Origin: Tetracentron sinense
Lineage: Eukaryota > Streptophyta > Magnoliopsida > Trochodendrales > Trochodendraceae
Direction of reading: 5' to 3'
Assembly (NCBI GenBank): GCA_015143295.1
Contig: CM026556.1
Span: 20,398,547-20,462,546 of the forward strand
Length of the DNA: 64,000 nt
The notes under the pieces were generated by a model. It saw nothing but the letters and a program-made list of their open reading frames with translations. It was not told where the DNA came from and did not search any database. Within the stretch, counting starts at the first letter, position 1. Each line of letters begins with the position of its first letter. Shown here one piece after another: positions 22,994-33,605 of the stretch. Both the position numbers and the translations under genes were made by a program.

Positions 22994-24419
22994 GTGTTTT
23001 TACAGAAATTTAGTAAGGGTGTTATGGTCTTTTGTCAGTTCACTATTACCTTAAGAGTTTAACCCGAGCCTTTAGGGCTCATTCTCAACACTTAGAGAGT
23101 TTGAAAGAATAGGAGAAGGGGAGAAGGCGATTCCAACCTAGGGTTTCCATTTTGGAGAGAAATCAAAGGGTTTGAAACCCTAGATCAACCTCAAGCCCGT
23201 TTTCTTCAAGATTTCGGTTCAGGCATTGTGGAGCTCGCGATCCAAGCTAGGGCAGCAACTCACAGTCATTCGGAAAGAGGGTTTCTTCCTCATTTCTTCA
23301 AGGTCGGTACTTCTTACTACCCTCCTAGTTATAGTTCCTCTTTCCCCTTCTTTTCTTTTGTTTTCCTTTCATTTACACATGTGCTATGAGATGGATGAAT
23401 GGTAAATGGTGAATGGTGAATGGTGAATGGAGATGGAATGGGCGATTGGATGCCAATGGTTGTGTGTGATGAAAAAATGGGGAAGGGCATTGTTCCAATA
23501 ATGAACATACATGTATGATTTGAGTAAAAACCCATCTAGAAAAGCATGTTGTAGGGTAAATCCATAATGAACATACCATGTTTGATGAAATGCCAAGGTG
23601 AATAAAGAAAGCTGTAAATTCGCAAGTGCATGCCTAATGAATTCTGAATATTGCTAGGGCCTATGATAGCGTGTTTCCTGCTTTCCCAAAATGCTATGAA
23701 TATTACATTACTCAATCTTTGATGCTATATGTGTTGTGAAATTACCCAAATGTCATCTTTAAATTGGAATGCAAGTATGTACACGGTTCCCACGAGCACG
23801 GAATGCATGGCATGATTTATCGAGGTTTTCAAGAACATGGTTAGAGGTGGGACATATCCTAAGATATGTTTTACCTCGCTTTTCACAAGAAGACAAGAAC
23901 CAACATTCCACGAGGGGTCTCCCCTCACTCACAAGTGCATATCATGAAGAAGGGCCTCCCTTCCCTCGCAAGTACATACATATCATGAAGAAGGGTCTCC
24001 CTTCCCTCACAAGTGCATTGCATAAAGAAGGGTCTCCCTTCCCTCTCAAGGCATCTCACAAGCGCATCTCACAAGTACATCTCACAAGAGAATCTCACAA
24101 GTTACATGATCACAAGCAAGCACGCATGACATGCATGACATGACACGACATTCAAGAATCAAGCAAGATAGACAAGACAAGCATTCAAGTACGAAAAGAT
24201 ATTTCAAGTCAAGTCAAGTGCACGATGTTTTCAAGAGGATTTATCGGCTTTCTACGAAATACAAGCATGATTATGAATTGATTTACTTCCTTGTATGATA
24301 TGAATTATTTACGCTTGACATATATGAATTGCTCCTGATTATGTATTGCCATTGTTATGCTATAATTTTTGGTTAGTATTTAGTACCTGCTGAGTATTCC
24401 ATGCTCAGCCGTACTTCTT

Positions 24420-24539
24420 ATGTCGGCAGGTTCTGAGGGAGCTGCTGCTCCATTTGATGTTTGTGCTCCTGGTCCATGGGTGGAAGAGGAGTACGTCGAG
24501 GAGCCTTTGGAGGAACCTCCCGTAGAGGGTTATCAGTAG
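24420..24539 (+). CDS. Short acidic LTR reading frame in A (5' LTR), 39 aa
   Basis: It starts MSAGSEGAAAPFDVC, then PGPWVEEEYVEEPLEEPPV, and stops at 24537. It is strongly acidic with one cysteine. I recognise no family. It lies 11 bp after the conserved hairpin and before the LTR end, so it would be in the U5 part of the RNA leader. The identical layout in I, L and C, with mostly synonymous differences, is the reason to list it. An alternative is that ATGTCGGCAG|GT is a splice acceptor and this is part of an exon. Confidence 0.4.
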   Translation: MSAGSEGAAAPFDVCAPGPWVEEEYVEEPLEEPPVEGYQ

Positions 24540-24846
24540 GTGGTATTAGATTCTGAGTGGATTAGCTGTGGGTGAGATGAGAGTTAGATTCATGTATTTT
24601 GGCAGGCATGTCCGCACTTTCTTTTGGAGACTTTTTGTATAAACTTGGATTTGCGTATGTATATACATAGAGGTTTGGTAGTCTTCCGCTGTGCTATGTT
24701 AGAGTATGTTTCCGCTGTTTATATCCTCTATTGTATATGCTCTGTGGGTTTTTGCAGGTTGGGTTGTCAAGCAAGTCATGAAATCCATGATTAGTCGTCC
24801 AAAGTTCACTCTAACTCCTAGGGTGGGTTTTGGGTCGCGACAGAAG

Positions 24847-24858
24847 TGGTATCAGAGC
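24847..24858 (+). other. Primer binding site of A (tRNA-iMet)
   Basis: TGGTATCAGAGC begins four bases after the 5' LTR and is complementary to the 3' end of plant initiator tRNA-Met, the usual primer of Ty3 elements. The 345 bp from here to gag have no coding sequence. Confidence 0.9.
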
Positions 24859-25203
24859 TTAGGCTTTAGGTCTCTAGGGTCACTTAGAATCTTATACCAC
24901 GGCTTGACAAGAGCATATGTCAGGAAACAAGTTAGGAGGAAAGTAAGTCGGAAGAGAGTCTTGATCCAAGTGTAAGACTAGACTTTAGTCTTAATCTAAA
25001 ATGGTTGCTTTAACCAAGTACGGGTCTTAGGTACGCTAGAACACTAAAGTATGAGTATAATGTGATGAATACTCTGATGACTTGATGTGATGTATATTAG
25101 TATTATACAACTAATACAAATTGAATTATTGTGAAATAACATTAAAATAAACTGTGGTTTCAAGTTAGACTCATGTGGTGCTATTGTTCTCAAGACTTTA
25201 GTC

Positions 25204-26452
25204 ATGAGGCGGGGCACACGGGGTCGCGGACCACACACCAGAGCTTCATCTTCTTCCAGAGATGAGGATGAGCAGCCGGACCTCTCTCAGGTCTTAGGCT
25301 CTATTGCTGAGACACTCGCCATACTGGCGGCTCGGCAGGCTATACCATCGTCGGCGGCACCTACTCCACCGCCCGCAGCTCCAGTACATCGTACAGCTGG
25401 AGTTGAGGCATTCAGGAGATTGAGGCCTCCACCATTCCATGGGAGTGTGGACCCTCTTGCTGCGGAGGCATGGATCCTCCAGATGGAGAAGATCTTTGCT
25501 GTCCTCTCGCCTACAGAGGAGGATAGAGTAGCATGGGCAGTTTTCATGCTAGAGGGTGAAGGCCACCATTGGTGGTTGTCCGCATTGAGGATGCGAGATC
25601 TGACCATGCAGGGTCTACCTTGGACTTGGGAGGAGTTCAAGGATACTTTTTACAAGAAGTATTTTCCGATTGGAGCACGGGAAAAGAAAGAGAGAGAATT
25701 CATCAACCTTGAACAAGGTTTGATGTCGGTGGCATAATACGAGGCCAAGTTCTCGGAGTTGTCGAGATTTGCGCCTCATATGGTTGCTACTGAGGCAATG
25801 AAGGCGAGAAGATTTGAGCAAGGGCTCAAGGATGTGATTATGGAGAAGGTTTCCGTTTTCAGGCATGCTACCTACCCTGAGGTAGTAGACAAGGCCTTAT
25901 TGGTCGAGACCAATTCAGAGACAGTGTCCAAGAAGAGGGAGTTGGTGAGAGGCCAATCCAGTGGTCCAACACCTCTAGAGAGTCGGGCCCGGACTGGTCT
26001 TTATCAGTATGCGTGGCCAGCACCACCGAAGAGGCCATCTTATGCGCCTCCAGCTTCCCGGCAGTATGTGCCTCAGGCGCCGAGACCTCAGGCTCTCCCA
26101 GCCCCACGGCCTGTTGCACCTCAGACGATGAGGTATGCTCCACCTCCGGCCCCTCCGACTTATGCACACGAGGTCTGCACTTCATGCGGCCGAAGGCACC
26201 CGGCAGGGGATTACTGAAGGGCATCGGGTGGATGTTTTCATTGTGGTTGCCAGGGCCATATGATCAGGGATTGCCCCAGTCGGCATTTACCAGGCCAGTC
26301 TCAGGGGATTAGGCCACCAGCACGCCCAGCAGGATCATATCAGGCGTCATCTCAGACTACCTGGTCTACACCTCAGTCTCGCCAGGCGAACCAGGGGCGA
26401 GTTTTTGCCTTAACAGAGGGTGATGCACTTGCATCTGACGATGTAGTGCAAG
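25204..26452 (+). pseudogene. gag: Element A gag with two internal stops
   Basis: Gag builds the particle and binds the RNA. The ATG at 25204 is followed by RRGTRGRGPHTR. The central gag domain has EAWILQMEKIF, FYKKYFPIG and YEAKFSELSRF. A proline/alanine-rich linker follows, then CTSCGRRH and a zinc knuckle CFHCGCQGHMIRDC at 26233-26274, and the end ASDDVVQG. The frame is continuous over 416 codons except for TAA at 25735 and TGA at 26215. The end at 26452 is a candidate splice donor (CAAG|GTACGC). Unspliced, the frame would stop three codons later. Confidence 0.85.
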
Positions 26453-26600
26453 GTACGCAGTTGTAACTTATTTAATCATCCGTAAATTAAACTGTTAAGT
26501 ATTAATTGATTGTGTACGTACTTGGCATGTTATATATGTATATATACCTACATGTATACACTGTTGATGCATGGATTAACTCCGCTAGTTAAAATTTCAG
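26453..26600 (+). other. Candidate gag-pol intron in A, 148 bp
   Basis: It starts GTACGCAG and ends ATTTCAG. It is AT-rich, contains in-frame stops and lies between DDVVQ-G and the protease. Removing it joins gag to pol with correct phase (phase 1). B and C have an equivalent interval at the same codon. Confidence 0.65.
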
Positions 26601-27819
26601 GAACCCTACTAGTCAATGAGTATTTGGCTCGAGTGTTGATTGATACCGGGTCTACTCATTCATTTGCCTCGCCGAGTTTTTCAGAAGACTTTTCTATAGA
26701 GCCAAGTCAGCTAGAACCGGAGTTAGCCATTTTGACTCCTCTTGGCAAAACAGTATTGGCACATAAAGTGTATAGAAATAGTATGGTCCAAGTTGGAAGC
26801 CACGAGTTAGCGGTTGATCTCATTGTCCTTGGATTCCAAGACTTTGATGTTATATTGGGAATGGATTGGTTAGCAGCACATCATGGGCATGTAGCTTGCT
26901 TTGAGAAAATGGTATTCTTCAAGCCAGTAGAAGGAAAACCATTCCACTTTCGCGGGTTGAAAAGTAGATCTATTGCTCGTTTTGCGGCGTTGAGCTTAGC
27001 TAACCCTGAGGCAAAGGACTCATCGACTATTCCGGTTGTGAGTGAATTCCTGGATGTATTTCCAGAGGAGTTGCCGGGATTGCCCCCAGATAGGGAGATT
27101 GAGTTTGTGATCGAGCTTGCACCAGGCACAGCTCCTGTTTTCAGAGCTCCATATAGAATGGCCCCTATTGAACTCAAGGAGTTGAAGACTCAGTTGGAGG
27201 AATTACAAGGCCTTGGCTTCATTCGACCAAGTGTCTCACCGTGGGGTGCCCCGGTGTTGTTTGTTAAGAAGAAAGATGGCTCGATGCGGATGTGTGTCGA
27301 TTACCGGCAATTGAACAAAGTCACTATAAAGAATAGGTATCCCTTGCCTAGGATTGATGACTTGTTCGATCAGTTGAAGGGAGCGAGATTTTTCTCAAAG
27401 ATAGATCTTCGATCGGGTTATCACCAGTTGAAGATTAAGGCGGAAGATGTTCCCAAAACTGCTTTTAGGACTCGGTATGGACACTACGAGTTCTTGGTGA
27501 TGCCTTTTGGACTCACGAACGCACCGGCAGCCTTTATGGATTTGATGAACCGGGTGTTCTGGCCATATCTTGATAGGTGCGTGATTGTATTTGTTGATGA
27601 CATTTTGGTCTATTCCCAGACACGGGAAGATCACACACGCGACCTATGCCTTGCTTTGGAAATGCTAAGAGAGCACAAGCTATACGCCAAACTTAGCAAG
27701 TGTGAGTTTTGGTTGGAAGAGGTGGCATTCCTAGGCCACGTTGTTTCTGCAGAAGGTATATCGGTAGATCCAAGGAAGATCGAAGCAGTTATGAGTTGGG
27801 CGAGGCCCAAGAGTGTTAC
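26601..27819 (+). pseudogene. pol: Element A pol, first part: protease and RT
   Basis: The protease active site is [11 protein letters not shown] near 26634. RT follows, with [45 protein letters not shown] (given here as separate motifs), [11 protein letters not shown] and the catalytic FVDD at 27590-27601. The frame is open up to the insertion of solo LTR K after PKSV. A start codon at 26510 lies in the intron-like gap and is probably not used. Gag-Pol fusion by splicing is the more likely route. The remainder of pol is at 31394-33504. Confidence 0.85.
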
Positions 27820-29184
27820 TGTAGAACCCCAGAAATTTGGTTCACTGTTCAAGTGAATAGTGCCGAGGACACTAGTATTGTAAGGGCCAAATGCCCTTAT
27901 TATAAGTTGGGTTTGGTTAATGAGGGTGAGGGTTTCCCTCATAGCCTAAGTGCGATGTGAGTTTCATGTTAGAATCAAGAAGTGTAAGGTGTTTTGAGAA
28001 AACATGCAAAGAGTATAAAACCATACTCAAAGCATTAAATGTATAGTGGTATGAATAATGTTGATTCAAGGGATTTGTGGCGGCCGGGGCCTCCCATGCA
28101 TATGGGTTGTGCCCAATAGGTTACCTCGGTTTGGTTTTAGAACCTATGGTCATGAGTTATGAGAATAGAAGTAGGGTGTGTAAAATACCCTAAGGGCTTA
28201 AAGGGTTGAAGGTGAATAGGGTTAGTGTACAATGCATTAAAAGGCTTAAGACCTACCATGTGTTCTTGATATTGGGGGAAGTGAAGTGAAGACTTTATAT
28301 GTGTATGTTGAGCCTCAAAACAAGAGTATAATAATACTCAAGTATTTAGGGTATAAAATACCATAAGTGTGAACGTAGAACCACCGGGAAACCATTTCAC
28401 AATGTTGTGAATAGCACCATGGGCACAAGTCTTGTAAAGGCCGAGGGCCATTTATGTGACTTGGTTAAGGGGCATGATAAGAGTAGTCAAAATTAGCTTA
28501 AGTGTTTATTTTTGGGTGTTTGGATGAATAAATAAGAGTATGACATACTCTAAGTGGGTAAAAACATGGGTATAAGGTACCCTAAGTGTTAATGAGTTAC
28601 GAGTGAATAGTGTTGTTACGCGAGGCATAACGAGACCGGGGCCTCTCATGCATGTTGGGGTGTGCCCCATGATCACCTAGGTATGTTAAAAACCTATGGA
28701 GTAATGAGTCATGAGGTGTTAGTATGGTTTTGGAACCGAAGGAAAGGAGTGTGAAACACTCGAAATGTTCTAAGTGTCAAGAATGGGAATGCCTTAGCAT
28801 ACCCTTGACTTTAAATAGCCCTACTGTTCACACCGCTCATCGGAATCAAGTGATTCTTGAATTTTTGGAAAGGTATTTAAACCCTCTTCTAGGTTCATGT
28901 TCACCATTTCTCTTGGTTATGAGTCGGGGATAGGTTAAAAGAAGGAATTCTGAAGTCGGACCGGGTGAAAATCTGGACTGACGAAACCCAGTTTCGGATC
29001 AGTCAGCTTTAGGGGCAATATGGTCCAATAAAAATAGAGAATTAGAAATTGTGTAAAACACAAAAGTTGTTCTCCTTCAAAATACGAATCCAATGCAAGT
29101 TGAATCGTCAAAATCGGACAAGCGAGTCAAAAGTTATGGCCGAGATACGAAAACGCAAAAATGCTGGAGCTTTCTGCAAAAGTT

Positions 29185-29414
29185 GCGATCGCTCGTAGGG
29201 ACCCTACGAACGATCGTAGCGGAGCTACGAACGATCGTAGAGTTGCTACGATCGATCGTAAAGCCCCAGAAAGTGCTGAAAACTCACGGGTGAAGCTACG
29301 ATCGATCGTAGAAAGCTACGATAGATCGTAAATCACTACGAACGATCGTAGATACGCGATTTTACTTTCTTGGATGCGATTTTTTAGGGGTTTTTCACCC
29401 CTTGCACTATAAAT
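29185..29414 (+). promoter_or_regulatory. K promoter: TACGATCGATCGTA array and TATA box
   Basis: About eight copies of TACGATCGATCGTA or TACGAACGATCGTA lie between 29185 and 29353. CTATAAATA follows at 29407-29415. The same array is present in both LTRs of C. Confidence 0.6.
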
Positions 29415-30529
29415 AGAGGACTTTAGGGGGTTTTTGGTTTACCCTAAACCAAGGAGAGTTCCTAGATAGAGAAGGAGAGGATCTTGAGCATTTCAAAGAG
29501 GGTTTTGATTTGGAATCAAGAAAAGCTTCAATCAAGGGTTTGATCTTCCCCACTCCAAGCTTAGATCACTTCCTTCAAGTAGGATCTTCCTCAATCAAGT
29601 AATGATTCCACTCAAGGGTTTCCTTCAACCTAGAAATTGATTCTAAGAGGTTAGTAAAACTACTATCTAGCTTTGTTATCATACATGGATGGGAAAAGAT
29701 GACCCAATAGGTGATTTAGCTTTACTAGGATGCCAAGATCTAAATGTGAATGAAAGTATGTTTGAATGGAATGTTAGTGATTCTACTTATCTAACTTTGG
29801 TATTGTCCAAAATATGAAAAGATGATAAAAAGGGGTTTATAAATTGGGGGTTTTTCTACATTATGATCAAATAGAAAAATAGTAGTTTATAAATTGGGGG
29901 TTTTTCAATAACAAGAATGAACATGGCTATACTTGTAAGTAAATGATAGTATCTCTAAATGAAACATGGTTTCAAGTATACTATGATACAAATATTAAGT
30001 GTGGGAATTTTGGGTGAACTAGAACATGATCAAACAAGTAAATAAGGGTTTATGATTTTGGGGTTTTCCAATGAAAGGGATGAATGTTGTTATGCTAGTG
30101 TGTAAGTATTATTATCCTCCAATAAACCATGATTTTAAGTGTGATATGATGAAGTAGGCTTAGAAGCCATGATTGTTATGATGTGATGCAATGAATGAAA
30201 TGTTCTACATTCTAGAATTGTCTAAGTATGCTATGATGCTAATATACCTTGTATGAACCATATGAGTTAATTAAGGTATTCAAGTATACTATAATGATCA
30301 TTATGCCTTGTATGAACATGTTTAATTAGTTAAAGCTTTCCACATAGATGTTATACTGCTCACAAGCACTCCACGCACGATAAGTATTGCACGACCGTGG
30401 TTTTCTCATAAGCATGAATTTCAAGAAATCATAAGAAGGGTTTTCAAAGGCATTCATAAGCAAGAAGCATAGATGCATAAGAGTTGACTAAGCCAAACTT
30501 TGGGTTGGCATTCTAAGATCGGTTACTTC

Positions 30530-30815
30530 ATGCTCACAAGGATCAAGTCTAAGATCTCGCATAAACTCCACGGATCATAAGTCTCGCAAGGCTTTTCAAG
30601 AACTCATAAGAAACTCACAAGTCTAAGATCTTGCATATGTCTCCAAGGAGAACAAGCTCACAAGGATCATAAGCTCACAAGAAGCTCACAAGTACTCATA
30701 AGCTCACAAGAAGCTCATAAGCTCACAAGTACTCACAAGCTCACAAGAACTCTAAGCTCACAAGAACTCATAAGAAAACACGAGGCTCACAAGCATTCAT
30801 AAGAACTCATAAGCA
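30530..30815 (+). repeat. GCTCACAAG-type short repeats in K
   Basis: Many copies of AAGCTCACAAG, AACTCATAAG and variants follow one another. The minus-strand counterpart is in the LTRs of C at about 42300-42460 and 61765-61925. It has no coding sense. Confidence 0.7.
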
Positions 30816-31393
30816 TACATGAGAGGGTTTGTTTTCCATGAAGAGAACAAGTTTTATGAAAGGTTTTTCATGACGGGTTTTAAGCATGGATTTGGTGATT
30901 TGTATTCTTTTACGCACTGTATTAAATATTGTGATTATGATAGCATTGTTAGCTAGTAGATTTTGCTCGCTGAGTATTCCATGCTCAGCCGTACATGTTA
31001 TGTCGGCAGGTACGCTATACGATACATGTACTCCGGTTCTTTGAAACGAGGCGACTGATGGGGAACAGGAGATTGCTCGGGTGGTCATCCAGATGTTGGG
31101 GGTTTGACACGTGACCCCATGGTTGGGAAGAGAGTGAGAGAGACATGTATTTTGGGTTTTATGTCTGGGGATATTGTATCACTTGAGTTTGCAACCCAGG
31201 TGAAGGATTGCTTGTACATGTTTCGGTTTCTATTCATTTATTGCAAATAGTTGTACTTGGAATACAGTTAAGTTATTAAAGAAATTTTCAGTTCACTATT
31301 TAGCTTGCCTTATATGCTTCCGCAGGATGATTGTATGGTAGGTAACGAGCCCAAATATAGCCTAACTCCTAGGTGGTATTTTGGGGCGTTACA

Positions 31394-33504
31394 GTTACCG
31401 AGATACGCAGCTTTCTTGGTTTGGCAGGCTACTACAGGAGATTCGTAGAGGGTTTCTCTAGCCTTGCAGCACTGCTCACTTACCTGACAAGGAAGAACGC
31501 CAAGTTTGTATGGAGTGATAAGTGCGAGATCAGTTTCACGGAACTGAAGAAGAGGCTTACTACAGCCCCTGTCCTTACTGTGCCATCTGGACCTTATGGG
31601 TATGAGGTGTATAGTGATGCCTCACACGTTGGACTTGGGTGTGTACTCATACAGCACAAGAAAGTCATTGCCTATGCATCGAGGCAATTGAAGGAGCATG
31701 AGAAGAATTACCCCACGCACGACTTAGAGCTTGCCGCAGTCGTGTTTGCACTCAAGATTTGGCGACACTACCTTTACGGGGTAGAATTCTATGTGTTCAC
31801 GGATCACAAGAGCCTCAAGTATCTCTTTTCCCAAAAAGAGTTAAATCTAAGGCAAAGGCGTTGGATGGAATTTCTGAAGGACTATGATTGTACCATTCAA
31901 TACCACCCGGGTAAAGCAAATGTAGTGGCTGATGCTTTGAGTAGAAAACCTCAGGGGTTGTTAGCACACATGTTGGTTCAAGAATGGAAGCTACTTGAAG
32001 ACTTGGAAAATCTAGACATTAGTGTGAATGACTCTGTCCATAGTCCTATCTTGGCAAATGTTACGGTTTGGCCATACATTTTAGATTTGATCCAAGAATA
32101 CCAAGCCACGGATGCTGAATTGTTGGCTTATCGGGACAAGGAAGTTGCTAAGGGTAGTGAGGACTTCTCTCTCACTAGTCGGGGTGCTATCACATTCAAG
32201 GGAAGGCTGTGCGTCCCAGCCAATGCAGATCTTCGAAGAGAGATTTTGGATGAAGCACACCGTTCGAAGTACACAGTGCATCCAGGGGGTACAAAGATGT
32301 ACCGGAACCTCAAGAGTCACTTTTGGTGGCGGAATATGAAGAGGGATGTTGCGGAATATGTAGCACGGTGCTTGGTGTGTCAACAGGTAAAAGCAGAACA
32401 CATGCGGCCCGCAGGTCTATTACAGTCCCTTCCGATTCCCGAGTGGAAATGGGAGAACATATCCATGGATTTCATAGTTGGCTTGCCAAAGACGACAAGG
32501 GGCTCAGATGCGATATGGGTAGTAGTGGATCGTTTGACAAAGTCCGCTCATTTCTTACCCTACTGTACTACCTTCAACTCTAGTCAGTTGGCTGCACTAT
32601 ACATCAAGGAAGTCGTTAGACTACATGGGGTGCCAGTCAGTATTGTGTCAGATCGGGATCCAAGATTCACATCACGATTTTGGAAAAGCTTCCAGGAGGC
32701 TATGGGTTCCCGACTTCATTTCAGCACCGCTTTTCATCCACAGACGGATGGACAAACCGAGAGAGTGAACCAAGTCATTGAAGACATGCTTCGGGCTTGT
32801 ATGTTGGATTTCAGAGGCAGTTGGGAAGAGCACTTGCCTTTGGTTGAATTTGCCTATAATAACAGCTATCAGGCAAGTATTCAAATGGCACCATTTGAGG
32901 CCTTGTATGGGCGAAGTTGTAGGTCTCCTCTCTATTGGGTGAGGTAGGAGAAAGGAAAGTACTTGGTCCGGAGTTGATTGAGCAAACTGCAAACACAGTT
33001 AAGATCATTCGGGATCGATTGAAAGCCACTCAAGATCACCAGAAAAGCTATGCGGACACACGCCGTAGGGACTTGGAATTTCAAGTAGGGGATCAAGTCT
33101 TTGTGAAAGTATCTCCTAGCAAAGGGATCATGAGATTTGGAAAGCGAGGCAAGCTCAGTCCTCGGTATGTTGGGCCTTTTGAGATTATCACACGAGTTGG
33201 TGAGGTTGCTTACAGGGTAGCTCTCCCACCTCACATGGCTGCAGTTCATAACGTCTTCCATGTGTCTATGCTTCGGAAGTACATTACGGATCCTTCGCAT
33301 GTCATAGACTTGGAACCGTTGGAGATTCGAGAGGATCTCACCTTGATTGAAAATCCGGGTCAGATTTTGGATCGAAGAGATCAGGTGCTTCGCAACAAGA
33401 CAATCCCTTTGGTTCTTGTACAATGGCAACACCATGCTCGGGAAGAAGCTACATGGGAGCGTGAAGCCGAAGTCAAAGCAAAGTACCCAGAATTAATTGA
33501 ATGA
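31394..33504 (+). pseudogene. pol: Element A pol, second part: RNase H, integrase, chromodomain-like tail
   Basis: RNase H shows [14 protein letters not shown] and [10 protein letters not shown]. Integrase shows the zinc-binding [11 protein letters not shown]...CLVCQQVK region and the acidic positions in [18 protein letters not shown] and the conserved TERVNQ. After an integrase-linked [19 protein letters not shown] stretch comes a short chromodomain-like end ([16 protein letters not shown]) of the Tekay type. A one-base loss near 32938 shifts the frame after SPLYW. The next frame carries the rest to the stop at 33502. The product would be non-functional. Confidence 0.85.
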
Positions 33505-33592
33505 GTTTTTGGAATGAGTTTGTATATGATTGTAATTTTCTTTTTGGTTTGTAATGCAAGTAGCGTCTAAATTTCGAGGATGAAATTTTTGT

Positions 33593-33605
33593 AAGGGGGG
33601 GAGGA
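33593..33605 (+). other. Polypurine tract of A
   Basis: AAGGGGGGGAGGA directly precedes the 3' LTR and would prime plus-strand DNA. The upstream AAATTTCGAGGATGAAATTT is shared with D and B (and with C on the minus strand). Confidence 0.9.

Larger units (their letters stand above)
22300..24842 (+). mobile_element. Element A 5' LTR
   Basis: It is 2543 bp. In order it contains: the conserved box (about 22425-22487); a repeat of AAGGACGTAGCTCGGTTA (22512-22560); the AACGGACAACGT array; a leader without ATG from about 23025; a candidate splice donor CAAG|GTCGGTAC (23302/23303); a GAGGT..ACATATC/GATATGT..ACCTC hairpin (23844-23877); GAAGGG-TCT-CCCTTC hairpins (23922-24041); the leader hairpin (24390-24408); and the short reading frame. 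No clear TATA box is seen. Confidence 0.95.
27820..31393 (+). mobile_element. Solo LTR K inside pol of A
   Basis: It is 3574 bp, starts TGTAGAACCCC, ends GGGGCGTTACA, and is flanked by GTTAC at 27815-27819 and 31394-31398. Its outer 1 kb repeats short modules such as GGGGCCTCTCATGCAT and AAATACCCTAAG with gaps. The middle holds the conserved box (29079-29142), the TACGATCGATCGTA array and a TATA box. The right third has a possible splice donor GAG|GTTAGTAAAA (29649/29650), GCTCACAAG repeats, the leader hairpin (30970-30988) and a decayed short reading frame from 31000. It belongs to the same broad group as the LTRs of C. Confidence 0.9.

Noticed and set aside
22587-23062. Overlapping frames in the A array (HNGQRG-type repeats)
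   Set aside because: A tandem repeat with period 28 keeps all frames open by chance. There is no conservation between the two LTRs beyond the repeat itself.
32672-33435. Long antisense frames opposite pol (also 51680-52210, 25868-26224, 58742-59089)
   Set aside because: They are shadows of the conserved pol or gag frame on the other strand.
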